In this document: positions 35,880 through 44,072 of the stretch, one piece after another
Position numbering within the stretch: position 1 is the stretch's first letter
Layout of the letters: the number at the start of each line of letters is the position of its first letter
Notes under the pieces: generated by a model
What the model saw: only the letters and a program-made list of their open reading frames with translations
What the model was told of the DNA's origin: nothing
The model's database searches: none
Program-made: the position numbers and the translations under genes
NCBI GenBank assembly: GCA_903847315.1
Contig: CAINDG010000025.1
Coordinates: 1 to 64,000 of the forward strand
DNA length: 64,000 nt
Direction of reading: 5' to 3'
Origin: an uncultured Planctomycetota bacterium
GTDB lineage: Bacteria; Planctomycetota; Phycisphaerae; Sedimentisphaerales; UBA12454

Positions 35880-36036
35880 AAATATCCCCGCAAAGCGGGG
35901 TATTTCCCCGGCACAAGCAGATTGATAGAAAAAATCCCGCAAGGCGGGAAATTACCCCGGCACAGGTGCGGACGAATAATGAAAAATAAAAATATCCCCG
36001 CAAAGCGGGGCATTACCCGGCACAGGTCCGGGGGTT
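35871..36036. repeat. REP-like hairpin array, three units
   Basis: Three units of about 53-57 bases, starting near 35871, 35928 and 35981. Each has an A-rich lead, then a G+C hairpin, then a TTACCCCGGCACAGG-type tail. The hairpins are CCCCGC-AAA-GCGGGG (35886-35900), TCCCGC-AAG-GCGGGA (35935-35949) and CCCCGC-AAA-GCGGGG (35996-36010). The first and third units share 25 identical bases at their start. The array lies between two convergent reading directions (transposase stub and NtrC-type gene) and may also serve as a 3' end for the latter. Confidence 0.8.
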
Positions 36037-36048
36037 AACCACGAACCA

Positions 36049-37395
36049 TCATATTTGAATATTATATTCTTTGATTTTGCGATAAAGGGTTCTTTCGCCG
36101 ATGCCGAGGAGTTTGGCGGCCTTTTCACGATTGTTGCTGACCTTTGCGAGGGTATCAATAATCGCCTGCCGTTCGAGATGGTTAAGCGAACCGCCCCCCG
36201 CTACCTGGCCTGCTAATTGCCTTACGTGATGGATTTCAGCAGGTATATCCTTTACATCGAGAACCTCCGAGTCGCTCATAACGGCCATCATTCTGATACA
36301 GTTTTTCAACTGCCTTATATTTCCGGGCCAGTCGTAAGCTCTGAGGATTTTCAATACGCTGTCAGAAATAGTTTTTTTTGTCTTGCCTAACTCATCGGCG
36401 GCCTGCGATAAGAAATAATCGACAAGCTCCGGGATATCTTCGGGCCTGTCTCGAAGAGCCGGGACGGTTACACTGACACCCTTGATTCTGTAGAAAAGGT
36501 CCTGCCTGAATTTGCCCTGTTCGAGGAGATTTGTAAGGTCGTGATTCGTAGCGCTGATAACGCGAACATTGACAACGGTGGATTTGTTCGAGCCGACCGG
36601 CACTACGATACCATCTTCGAGAACCCGCAGTAATTTCGCCTGCATAGTAAGCGGCATATCGCCGATTTCGTCGAGGAAAAGCGTGCCCTTATCAGCAGTC
36701 TCAAATAATCCTTTTCGAGCTTCCGTCGCGCCTGTAAATGCGCCTTTCGCGTGGCCGAACAGTTCGCTTTCGAGCAGCGACTCGGTTAAACCTGCGCAAT
36801 TGAGCGGTTTAAACGCGTTATTCCTTCGCGGCGAATTACTATGTATCGCCTGGGCGAGCAATTCCTTTCCTGTGCCGGACTCGCCTTCAATAAGAACGGT
36901 TATATTGGTCGGCGCAATTCGTTTGAGAACGGTCAAAACAGACTGCATTGCGGGACTTTTGCCGACTACCCCTTCAAACATAAAACCATTTTTGCGGTTT
37001 TCGGCTGACGGAGAAGTCAAAAACTTTTTCAATGCCCTTTCAGTCGTTGCGCGAAGCTGGTCTATATCGATAGGTTTGACTAAATAATCGAATGCGCCGT
37101 TGCGCATCGCTTCTTTGCAGGTATCTATCGTGGCAAAAGCAGTAATAAGAATGACATCGCTGTGCGGATTTTCTTTCCTGGCTGTTTTTAAGATATCAAT
37201 GCCGTTGATTTTATTATCGTTAAGATTCAAATCGGTTATAACGATATCGATATGTTTGCTGCCGAGCAGTTCGACGGCGTTTTTCGCGTCATAGACAGCA
37301 ATTGTTTCGCCGCCGGTCTGCGAAAGGGCTTCTGCCAGCACGTCTGCGTGGCCGGCTTCATCGTCTATAATCAGTATTACAGGTTTTTCCGCCAT
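36049..37395 (-). CDS. Sigma-54-dependent response regulator, NtrC family
   Basis: About 448 residues in three domains. The receiver domain has D11/D12, the phosphorylated D55 (IVITDLNLND) and the Lys in LVKPID. The AAA+ domain has GESGTGKE, the sigma-54 contact loop GAFTGA and DEIGDMP. The C-terminal Fis-type helix-turn-helix ends in NREKAAKLLGIGERTLYRKIKEY. It activates sigma-54 promoters when phosphorylated. The start was set at MAEKPVILIIDDE (37395); the longer frame has no family support. It lies one base after the stop of its partner kinase. Confidence 0.93.
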   Translation of the reverse strand: MAEKPVILIIDDEAGHADVLAEALSQTGGETIAVYDAKNAVELLGSKHIDIVITDLNLNDNKINGIDILKTARKENPHSDVILITAFATIDTCKEAMRNGAFDYLVKPIDIDQLRATTERALKKFLTSPSAENRKNGFMFEGVVGKSPAMQSVLTVLKRIAPTNITVLIEGESGTGKELLAQAIHSNSPRRNNAFKPLNCAGLTESLLESELFGHAKGAFTGATEARKGLFETADKGTLFLDEIGDMPLTMQAKLLRVLEDGIVVPVGSNKSTVVNVRVISATNHDLTNLLEQGKFRQDLFYRIKGVSVTVPALRDRPEDIPELVDYFLSQAADELGKTKKTISDSVLKILRAYDWPGNIRQLKNCIRMMAVMSDSEVLDVKDIPAEIHHVRQLAGQVAGGGSLNHLERQAIIDTLAKVSNNREKAAKLLGIGERTLYRKIKEYNIQI

Positions 37396-37396
37396 A

Positions 37397-38119
37397 TCAT
37401 TTTTCTTCCAGAGGCAACTGGATGGTAAAAGACGTGCCTTTTTGCGGCACACTGTCAACTTTTATCGAGCCGTGATGTGCTTCGATGATTTTTTTAGACG
37501 CTGAAAGCCCCAGTCCGCTGCCGCCGAGCTTTGTCGAATAATAAGCATCGAAAATCCTGTCCAGGTTTTCCGGCTCGATTCCCTTGCCTGTATCGCTAAC
37601 AATAATTACGGCGTTTGCGCCGTTTTTCTGGGTTCTAAGCATCAGTTCTCCGCCGTTGGGCATCGCCTGCTGAGAATTTATAAAAAGATTAAGCAAAACC
37701 TGCTTCAGCATATCAGCGTCCGCCCTGCAAATCAACTGCTGACTGCAGAGAGCGGTTCTGAGCGTAATCGAACGGCTGACAGCCTGCGGCGAATAAAAAT
37801 CCGTCATATCCGTTACAAGATGGTTAATATCGACAGAGACAGGATGCAGTTCGGTCTTTCGGATGTACCGCAGAAAATCTTCGAGAATCTGCTCGAGCCG
37901 GTCAGTCTCTTTCTGGACGACAGCGATTTTTCTGGCTGCCCTTGCGGGGTTTGCGTCTTTGGAGCCGAGTTCTTCCTCTATCAGTTTGAGATTAACTTTG
38001 ATAATCGAAAGCGGATTTTTTATTTCGTGAGCCAGGCCGCCTGTAAGACGGCTTAGTTCCTCAAGCTCGGATATTTTCGAGGTCTGTTCTTTCACGTTTT
38101 TTTCGCGATTATGCAACAT
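37397..38119 (-). CDS. Soluble sensor histidine kinase, NtrB-like
   Basis: 240 residues without a membrane segment or a clear sensor domain. The phospho-acceptor helix has H31 in GGLAHEIKNPLSII, and the ATPase domain has the N box LLNLFINSQQAMPNGG, the G1 box DTGKGIEP and the G2 box GGSGLGLSASKKII. It is cotranscribed with the NtrC-type regulator and is its likely partner. The short coiled-coil start suggests that the signal comes through a protein partner. It lies 39 bases after pnp in the same direction. Confidence 0.9.
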   Translation of the reverse strand: MLHNREKNVKEQTSKISELEELSRLTGGLAHEIKNPLSIIKVNLKLIEEELGSKDANPARAARKIAVVQKETDRLEQILEDFLRYIRKTELHPVSVDINHLVTDMTDFYSPQAVSRSITLRTALCSQQLICRADADMLKQVLLNLFINSQQAMPNGGELMLRTQKNGANAVIIVSDTGKGIEPENLDRIFDAYYSTKLGGSGLGLSASKKIIEAHHGSIKVDSVPQKGTSFTIQLPLEEK

Positions 38120-38158
38120 ACAGTTCAGAACAGATTATCGGCATCGGCGGCAAAAACC

Positions 38159-40300
38159 CTATGGTTTTGCTTTTGCCTTTGCATCTGCTTCTGCCTCGGC
38201 CTTGAGCTGAATAAGAGCGGCCTTTCTTGAAAGTTTAAACCTGCCCTGGTCATCGATTAAAAGAAGTTTTACCGGAATTTCATCGCCGATTTTAAGAACA
38301 CTATCGACATTTTTGACATAACCGTCGGCAATTTCGCTTATATGGCAAAGGCCCTCGACGCCCGGTATAATCTCAACAAACGCTCCGAAGTCTTTAATGG
38401 AAACAACTTTTGCGTTTGGATAAATGCGTCCGACAGTCGGCGGTTCGGTCATTGCCTGGATAAGTCTCTTTGCTTCCAGATGGCCGTCGCCGCCAACACA
38501 GCTTATATAAATCGTGCCGTCCTCTTCGATTTCTATCTTTGTGCCCGTCTTTACCTGAAGCGCTTTTATTGTTTTTCCGCCCGGGCCGATTATCTTGCCG
38601 ATAAACTCCGGGTCGATTTCGATGCTCGTAAGTTTCGGGGCATATACGCTCAACTGCTCTCGCGGCTTGCTGATGGTTTGCAACATAATCTCGAGCAGTT
38701 TAAGACGAGCCTGCTTTGCCGCTTCGAGCGATTCGACAATAATATCATACGACAGAGATGCCGCTTTTATATCGAGCTGAATAGCGGTTATACCGTTCTT
38801 TGTGCCGGCAACCTTGAAATCCATATCGCCGAAATGGTCTTCATCGCCGATTATATCCGTAAGCAGGACATATTTATCCTGCTCTTTTACCAGACCTATC
38901 GATATGCCTGCAACAGGCTCCAGCATAGGAACGCCTGCATCCATAAGGGCAAGTGTTCCGCCGCAAACTGACGCCATAGAGCTTGAGCCGTTCGATTCTG
39001 TAATATCGGAAACTATTTTTATGGTGTATGCAAAATCATCTATGCTCGGCTTTACACGTTCAAGTGCCTTTTCCGCCAGCGCTCCGTGACCGATTTCACG
39101 GCGGCCGGTACCACGCATCGGCTTGACTTCGCCGACACTATAAGGCGGGAAATTATAATGAAGCATAAACTTCTGGCCGTACTCTTCCATAAGACCATCG
39201 ACAATCTGTTCATCACTGCTGGTTCCGAGAGTTACCGCGACAAGAGACTGCGTTTCGCCTCTTGTAAACAGCGCCGAGCCGTGAGACCTCGGCAGCAAGC
39301 CCACTTCGCACGTTATAGGTCTTATATCGGTAAAGGACCTTCCATCAGGCCTTTTGCCGTTTAGAATCATATCTCTTACAACTGCTTTCTGCACATTATC
39401 GATTATTCTGCCGAGAAGTCTCGTTGAGCAGCGAGGCTCCTGACCAATCTGCGGTTCGGGGCAATACTGCTCCTTCATTTTTTCAACAATACCTTTCAGT
39501 GTTTCATTTCTTTCGGATTTTAATTTAATGCCGAAAGCCTGTTTGAAATCACTGGAATATTTCTTGCTTATTTCATCGGCAAGTGCCTGGTCCCATTCAA
39601 TTTCAGGTACTTGTTTTTTCTTGCCGCATTTTGCGACCAATTCGTCAATCAAATCGCAAACATCTTTTATTGACTGCTGAGCAGTCTGGACAGCCTGTGC
39701 CGCGACATCTTCAGTAACCTGTTTCGCATCGACTTCAATCATATTTATTGCATCGCGTCCGCCTGTCAGTATCAGATTGAAATCGCTTTGTTCACGCTGG
39801 GCATGAGTCGGATTGATAACAAATTGTCCCTCAACCCTGCTTAATCTTACTGCCCCGACAGGGCCGTTGAATGGTACCGTGCTTATCGCAAGAGCGGCAC
39901 TGGCGCCAACCATCGCAAGAATATCAGGGTCATTTTCCGGGTCTGCACTGATTACCGAAACGATTATCTGGACTTCATCATAATAACCGTCGGGAAAAAG
40001 CGGACGCAGCGGCCTGTCAATCATTCTTGAGGTCAGGACCTCTTTTGTGCTGGGCCTGCCTTCCCTTTTCATAAACCCGCCGGGGAACTTGCCGGATGCG
40101 CTTAATTTCTCGCGATATTCAACACTTAGTGGAAAATAATCAAGTTCTCTCGTAGTCGCCGCAGAGACAGCCGTCGCCAGAATCATTGTATCGCCATAAG
40201 TTACAATAACCGCTCCATCTGCCTGTTTGGCTATCTTTCCTGTTTCCAGAATAAGTTTTTTTTCACCGATCTGCTTTTCTACCCTAACAACATCTGCCAT
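38159..40300 (-). CDS. pnp: Polyribonucleotide nucleotidyltransferase
   Basis: Phosphorolytic 3'-5' exoribonuclease of the RNA degradosome. Two RNase PH domains are visible (RPSTKEVLTSRMIDRPLRPLF in the first, HYNFPPYSVGE and RREIGHGALAEKAL in the second), then the KH domain (IGPGGKTIKALQVKTG) and the S1 domain (GRIYPNAKVVSIKDFGAFVEI), and a short Ala/Lys tail. The start was set at MADVVRVEK, which has GAGG 5 bases upstream. It follows rpsO, the usual order, with a gap of about 100 bases. Confidence 0.96.
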   Translation of the reverse strand: MADVVRVEKQIGEKKLILETGKIAKQADGAVIVTYGDTMILATAVSAATTRELDYFPLSVEYREKLSASGKFPGGFMKREGRPSTKEVLTSRMIDRPLRPLFPDGYYDEVQIIVSVISADPENDPDILAMVGASAALAISTVPFNGPVGAVRLSRVEGQFVINPTHAQREQSDFNLILTGGRDAINMIEVDAKQVTEDVAAQAVQTAQQSIKDVCDLIDELVAKCGKKKQVPEIEWDQALADEISKKYSSDFKQAFGIKLKSERNETLKGIVEKMKEQYCPEPQIGQEPRCSTRLLGRIIDNVQKAVVRDMILNGKRPDGRSFTDIRPITCEVGLLPRSHGSALFTRGETQSLVAVTLGTSSDEQIVDGLMEEYGQKFMLHYNFPPYSVGEVKPMRGTGRREIGHGALAEKALERVKPSIDDFAYTIKIVSDITESNGSSSMASVCGGTLALMDAGVPMLEPVAGISIGLVKEQDKYVLLTDIIGDEDHFGDMDFKVAGTKNGITAIQLDIKAASLSYDIIVESLEAAKQARLKLLEIMLQTISKPREQLSVYAPKLTSIEIDPEFIGKIIGPGGKTIKALQVKTGTKIEIEEDGTIYISCVGGDGHLEAKRLIQAMTEPPTVGRIYPNAKVVSIKDFGAFVEIIPGVEGLCHISEIADGYVKNVDSVLKIGDEIPVKLLLIDDQGRFKLSRKAALIQLKAEAEADAKAKAKP

Positions 40301-40402
40301 AAATACCTCATGAAGTAAGAACACTTCAATTTTTAAAAAATAATAGGTTTAAAATATCCGTACACTCCTGCTTCGCTGGAAACAGAGAGAGTAACCGGAT
40401 AA

Positions 40403-40669
40403 TTATTTGCGGAGCCCAAGACGATTAATAATTTCTTTATATTTCTTTATGTCTCTTTTACTGATGTACTTAAGCAGCGCAGACCTGTTGCCGACCATTT
40501 TCAGCAAACCTCTTCTCGATGAATGGTCCTTGGGATGCGTCTTGAAGTGATCGGTAAGTTCGTTGATCCTTGTGGTGAGAATAGCTATCTGGACGTCCGC
40601 GGAACCGGTGTCCTTTTCTGAAGTCCTGAATTCTTCAACAACCTTTGTTTTTTTTTCCTTCGTCAACAT
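40403..40669 (-). CDS. rpsO: 30S ribosomal protein S15
   Basis: 88 residues, the normal length, with the conserved GSADVQIAILTTRINELTDHFKTH-type helical pattern (here in pieces) and HPKDHSSRRGLLKMVGNR. S15 binds the central domain of 16S rRNA and often represses its own mRNA. A strong promoter lies about 67 bases upstream (see entry), leaving a leader of about 60 bases in which such control could act. Confidence 0.96.
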   Translation of the reverse strand: MLTKEKKTKVVEEFRTSEKDTGSADVQIAILTTRINELTDHFKTHPKDHSSRRGLLKMVGNRSALLKYISKRDIKKYKEIINRLGLRK

Positions 40670-40735
40670 CTAAAAACACTGCCTTTCAAAAACCGTCTTT
40701 ATTTACACCAAAACTCCAAATCTTGCGAATTTAGG

Positions 40736-40763
40736 ATTATAACAGCTAAATCCATTTATGCAA
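40736..40763 (-). promoter_or_regulatory. Sigma-70-type promoter of rpsO-pnp
   Basis: On the - strand TTGCAT (40763-40758), 16-base spacer, TATAAT (40741-40736). The rpsO ATG is at 40669, so the mRNA has an untranslated leader of roughly 60 bases, unlike the leaderless genes elsewhere in the window. Confidence 0.7.
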
Positions 40764-40865
40764 TAGTTTTATTGAAGATTGGAAGACATGGCGGCATTTT
40801 AAACCTGAATCGATGTATTGTCTTATGTCGTTGCAATAGCAGGAGTTATAAGCTGAAACCAAAAA

Positions 40866-41978
40866 TCAGCGTGCGATAATTGTAGAGATTCTGAATATAG
40901 GCAGTAAAAGAGCGATGGCGATAGTGCCAATAATGCTGCCCATTATAATAATCATCAAAGGCTCAATCATACTGGTTACATTCTTAATCGAGGTCTTAAG
41001 TTTCTTGTCATAAAAATCGCTTATTCTGTCGCATACATAGCCAAGATTACCGCCTTTTTCGCCCGCCTTTATCATCTGGATTATTGCCGGTGAAATCAGG
41101 TCGCTGTTGACTGCGGTTTTCATCGCCTCTGAAAGCTGAAAACCGGATTCAACTTTATCGCTTGTTTCCTGCCAGAATTGGCCGAAATACTGGTTGTCGC
41201 AGGAGGTTTTCACAATCTGCAGTGCCTCAAACAGGGTAACTCCCGTATTGAGCGTCGTTGCCATAATTCTTGTGCTTCTTGTCATTATAGTATCGGTAAA
41301 CATTGTTCCGAGAACCGGCGTGTGTATCTTGAACCAGTCGATAATTCTCCTGCCCCGGGGAGTTGTGACCGCATAATAAATTCCGCCCGCCATTATAATG
41401 AGCACAATTAATATTATACTTGCGGACTTAAAATTTCTAAATAGATTGCTTAAACTTACCAGCATTTGCGTAAGTTTCGGCAAGGCCTGGCCTCTGGATT
41501 CATAAATTTTCGTAAACTTCGGCAATACAAAAAATAACAGTGTTGTGGTTGCGATAATCGCCATTACCAGCATAATCGCCGGATAAATCAAAGCGCTTTT
41601 GATTTGTTTTTTTGTCTCCACTTCTCCTTCGATATACTTTTGCAGCACTTCGAGCATCTCAGGCATTCTGCCGGACGCTTCCGACGCCTGGATAGTGCTT
41701 ATAAACATCGGACTAAAAACTTTCGGATAGGCCGAAAGCGCAGTGGAAAAGCTTTCGCCGCTCAGCAGGTGCTCGGACAGGTCGAAAAGTATATCCTGAA
41801 ACGCACCGGGCGGCGTTTCCGATGTTATTGATTCGACAGCATCACTGATAACAACACCGCTGGAGAGCATTACCGACAACTGGCTTGCAAAAAGAAGCAG
41901 GTCAGACTGCTTCGCCTTTGAAACCGAAGTATCGTCAGCCGGTTTCATCAAAAGTAATGTGTCAAGTAATGTAGCCAT
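40866..41978 (-). CDS. Type II secretion / type IV pilus inner-membrane platform protein (GspF/PilC)
   Basis: 370 residues with two tandem T2SSF domains (about 25-150 and 230-355), each followed by membrane helices, three in total. It forms the inner-membrane base on which the assembly ATPase acts. Typical segments are SGESFSTALSAYPKVFSPMFI, IQASEASGRMPEML and IKAGEKGGNLGYVCDRI. It is the last gene of the long - strand pilus/secretion cluster, after the ATPase gene. Confidence 0.92.
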   Translation of the reverse strand: MATLLDTLLLMKPADDTSVSKAKQSDLLLFASQLSVMLSSGVVISDAVESITSETPPGAFQDILFDLSEHLLSGESFSTALSAYPKVFSPMFISTIQASEASGRMPEMLEVLQKYIEGEVETKKQIKSALIYPAIMLVMAIIATTTLLFFVLPKFTKIYESRGQALPKLTQMLVSLSNLFRNFKSASIILIVLIIMAGGIYYAVTTPRGRRIIDWFKIHTPVLGTMFTDTIMTRSTRIMATTLNTGVTLFEALQIVKTSCDNQYFGQFWQETSDKVESGFQLSEAMKTAVNSDLISPAIIQMIKAGEKGGNLGYVCDRISDFYDKKLKTSIKNVTSMIEPLMIIIMGSIIGTIAIALLLPIFRISTIIAR

Positions 41979-42007
41979 TTTTTATATTCCCGTACAAATA
42001 TCCGGCA

Positions 42008-43723
42008 TTATCCTTCCGAAGTCGTCACTCGCAGCACTTCATCAACGGAAGTTATACCGGCCTTGGCCTTTTGCAAACCGTCAAGCCGCAATGGCGCCAT
42101 ACCGTTTTTTATCGCGGCTTCTCTTATTTCTTTGAAGCTGGCGTTTCTTGTAATAAGTTCCTGGACTTCCTGATTTGGTACAAAAAGTTCATGTATGGCG
42201 ATTCTGCCGAGGTAGCCGGTATTTCTGCACTTCTTACAGCCTACTCCACGATAGAACTTTGAAGTCGAGTTAAGCTGTTTCTCGACCATCTTTCTGATTG
42301 ATACGGCCGGTTCATACTCTTCCCTGCAGTTCGAACAGATTTTCCTGACAAGTCTTTGCGCCAGCACGCCGACAAGAGAAGCGCCTATCAGGAAAGGAGC
42401 AACTCCGAGGTCAACAAGTCTTGTGACCGCTGCCGGCGCATCGTTTGTATGCAGAGTCGAAAGAACCAGATGACCGGTAAGAGCCGCCTGAACGGCAATA
42501 TTCGCTGTTTCATTATCGCGGACTTCGCCTATCATTACAATATCAGGATCCTGGCGAAGCAGGCTTCTCAGTGCGGTAGCGAAATTAAAGCCCGCCCCCT
42601 CGTTAACTTCAAATTGATTTATGCCTGAGACATTGGCCTCAATAGGGTCTTCGACCGTGCATATATTCACTTCGTCATTGTTTAGTTCGGTAAGCATTGC
42701 ATAAAGGGTCGTGTTCTTTCCGGAACCTGTCGGGCCTGTAACAAGAATTATGCCGTTAGGAGCATGTATTTTTTCTTTCAGAAGCCTGAGATTGTCATAA
42801 CTGAAACCAAGCGTTTCGAGATTAAAGAGTATTCGCTTTGCGTCGAGAATTCTTATGACGACTTTTTCGCCGAAGCTGCCCGGCATAACGGACACTCTCA
42901 AATCAATAGGCCGGCCGCCAACCATTACATGGATTCCGCCGTCCTGCGGGCTCCTGCGCTGGGCGATATCGAGTCCGGCCATTATTTTGATGCGGGAAAC
43001 GACAGCCGAGAGCATCTGGAACGGCGGACGGATTTTTTCATATAATCTTCCGTCAACACGATATCTCACTCGCAGCCTTTTATTGTCGGGTTCTATATGA
43101 ATATCGCTGGCGTTTTCATTGACGGCGTTATAGATAAGATAATTGACAAGTTTTACAATGGGCGACTGCCCCGCCACTTCTTCAAGGTTGCTTATGTCCT
43201 CGGAAACGCTCTCAATCAGCGTAAAATCATCAAGTCCGGTCTCGTCTATGATATCGTCAATAACGAAAACATTCGAAGCGGGCATATAAGCCTGCAAAGT
43301 CGCCTGTATATCTTTCGCAGTCGCGCAGACGACCTGCACATTGCAGCCGCTTATCCGTCCGATTTCATCGAGCAGAAAAACATTCGTCGGCTCGCTTACA
43401 GCCACTGTCAGGGTATTATAGACTTTAAACAGCGGCAGAACATAATGCTCCTCCAGAAAATCACGCGGCAGAATTTCGATAATGTTAGGATCGCATATTT
43501 TCGGGCTTACCTGCGCGTATGGTACACTATAGGCCTCGGCAAGAGCACAGGCTATATCGTTCTCCGTGCAGTAACCTTTTTCCACAAGCAATTCGCCGAG
43601 CAGTTTTTGATGGCCGCTGCTGTTCTGTTGAGAAATCGCCTGCTCAATCTGTTCGGCTGTTATAATTCCCTTTTCCAGCAGTATTTCGCCGAGCTGCAAT
43701 TTATTTGTTATGGTATCTTTCAT
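42008..43723 (-). CDS. Pilus/secretion assembly ATPase (PilB/GspE) with MshEN-type N-terminus
   Basis: 571 residues. The N-terminus has two MshEN-like motifs (LGEILLEKGIITAEQIEQAI and LGELLVEKGYCTENDIACAL), a domain known to bind cyclic di-GMP in MshE and some PilB proteins. The ATPase domain has the Asp box region, Walker B, the His box, and a zinc site CSNCREEY...CKKCRNTGY. The Walker A reads GPTGSGKN, with N337 where Thr or Ser is expected after K336 (codon AAC at 42715-42713). Two Thr follow directly, so function may be kept. It lies 13 bases after the STAS gene and before the platform gene. Confidence 0.92.
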   Translation of the reverse strand: MKDTITNKLQLGEILLEKGIITAEQIEQAISQQNSSGHQKLLGELLVEKGYCTENDIACALAEAYSVPYAQVSPKICDPNIIEILPRDFLEEHYVLPLFKVYNTLTVAVSEPTNVFLLDEIGRISGCNVQVVCATAKDIQATLQAYMPASNVFVIDDIIDETGLDDFTLIESVSEDISNLEEVAGQSPIVKLVNYLIYNAVNENASDIHIEPDNKRLRVRYRVDGRLYEKIRPPFQMLSAVVSRIKIMAGLDIAQRRSPQDGGIHVMVGGRPIDLRVSVMPGSFGEKVVIRILDAKRILFNLETLGFSYDNLRLLKEKIHAPNGIILVTGPTGSGKNTTLYAMLTELNNDEVNICTVEDPIEANVSGINQFEVNEGAGFNFATALRSLLRQDPDIVMIGEVRDNETANIAVQAALTGHLVLSTLHTNDAPAAVTRLVDLGVAPFLIGASLVGVLAQRLVRKICSNCREEYEPAVSIRKMVEKQLNSTSKFYRGVGCKKCRNTGYLGRIAIHELFVPNQEVQELITRNASFKEIREAAIKNGMAPLRLDGLQKAKAGITSVDEVLRVTTSEG

Positions 43724-43736
43724 ATTATTTTAACTG

Positions 43737-44072
43737 TTATGTAAAACTTTTAACTGCTTCACTAAGTTCCTGATACTGGTCCAGCTTGCTGTCGAGCCGG
43801 GTGATTTCCAGAATTTTTTTGATATTGTCTTCAAGGCCGGCAATTTTCAGCTGGCTTCTGTTTTCATGGCAGTAATCTCTCAGCCAGAGCAATTGCTCGA
43901 GTCCTTTGCTGTCGATTATCGCAATTTTTCTCATATCGAGCACAATTCCCGTCCGCTGCCGGCCGATAAGTTCGGTCATTGTGTCCTGGAAAAGTTTGCA
44001 GTATTCATCCACAAACTCGCCATGAAGCTCTGCAACAGTAACATCGTTATAATCCTGTTGTTTTATTTTCAT
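43737..44072 (-). CDS. STAS-domain protein (anti-sigma factor antagonist-like)
   Basis: 111 residues, a single STAS domain. The order is a beta start (VTVAELHGEFVDEY), GIVLDMRKIAIIDSKGLEQLL with the Ser of the DSKG loop at the site that is phosphorylated in SpoIIAA-type proteins, and a C-terminal helix. The start was set at MKIKQQDYNDV, whose ATG overlaps the stop of the HD-GYP gene (ATGA); the longer frame has no support. Such proteins switch partners by Ser phosphorylation; no serine kinase of the SpoIIAB type is in the window. Confidence 0.85.
   Translation of the reverse strand: MKIKQQDYNDVTVAELHGEFVDEYCKLFQDTMTELIGRQRTGIVLDMRKIAIIDSKGLEQLLWLRDYCHENRSQLKIAGLEDNIKKILEITRLDSKLDQYQELSEAVKSFT

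Noticed and set aside
35720-36013. - strand frame of 97 codons across the hairpin array
   Set aside because: It is the translation of the repeat units themselves and of the antisense of the transposase stub.
35871-36036. CRISPR-like look of the three-unit array
   Set aside because: Units vary in length and sequence, the hairpins are REP-like, there are no spacers of even size and no cas genes nearby.
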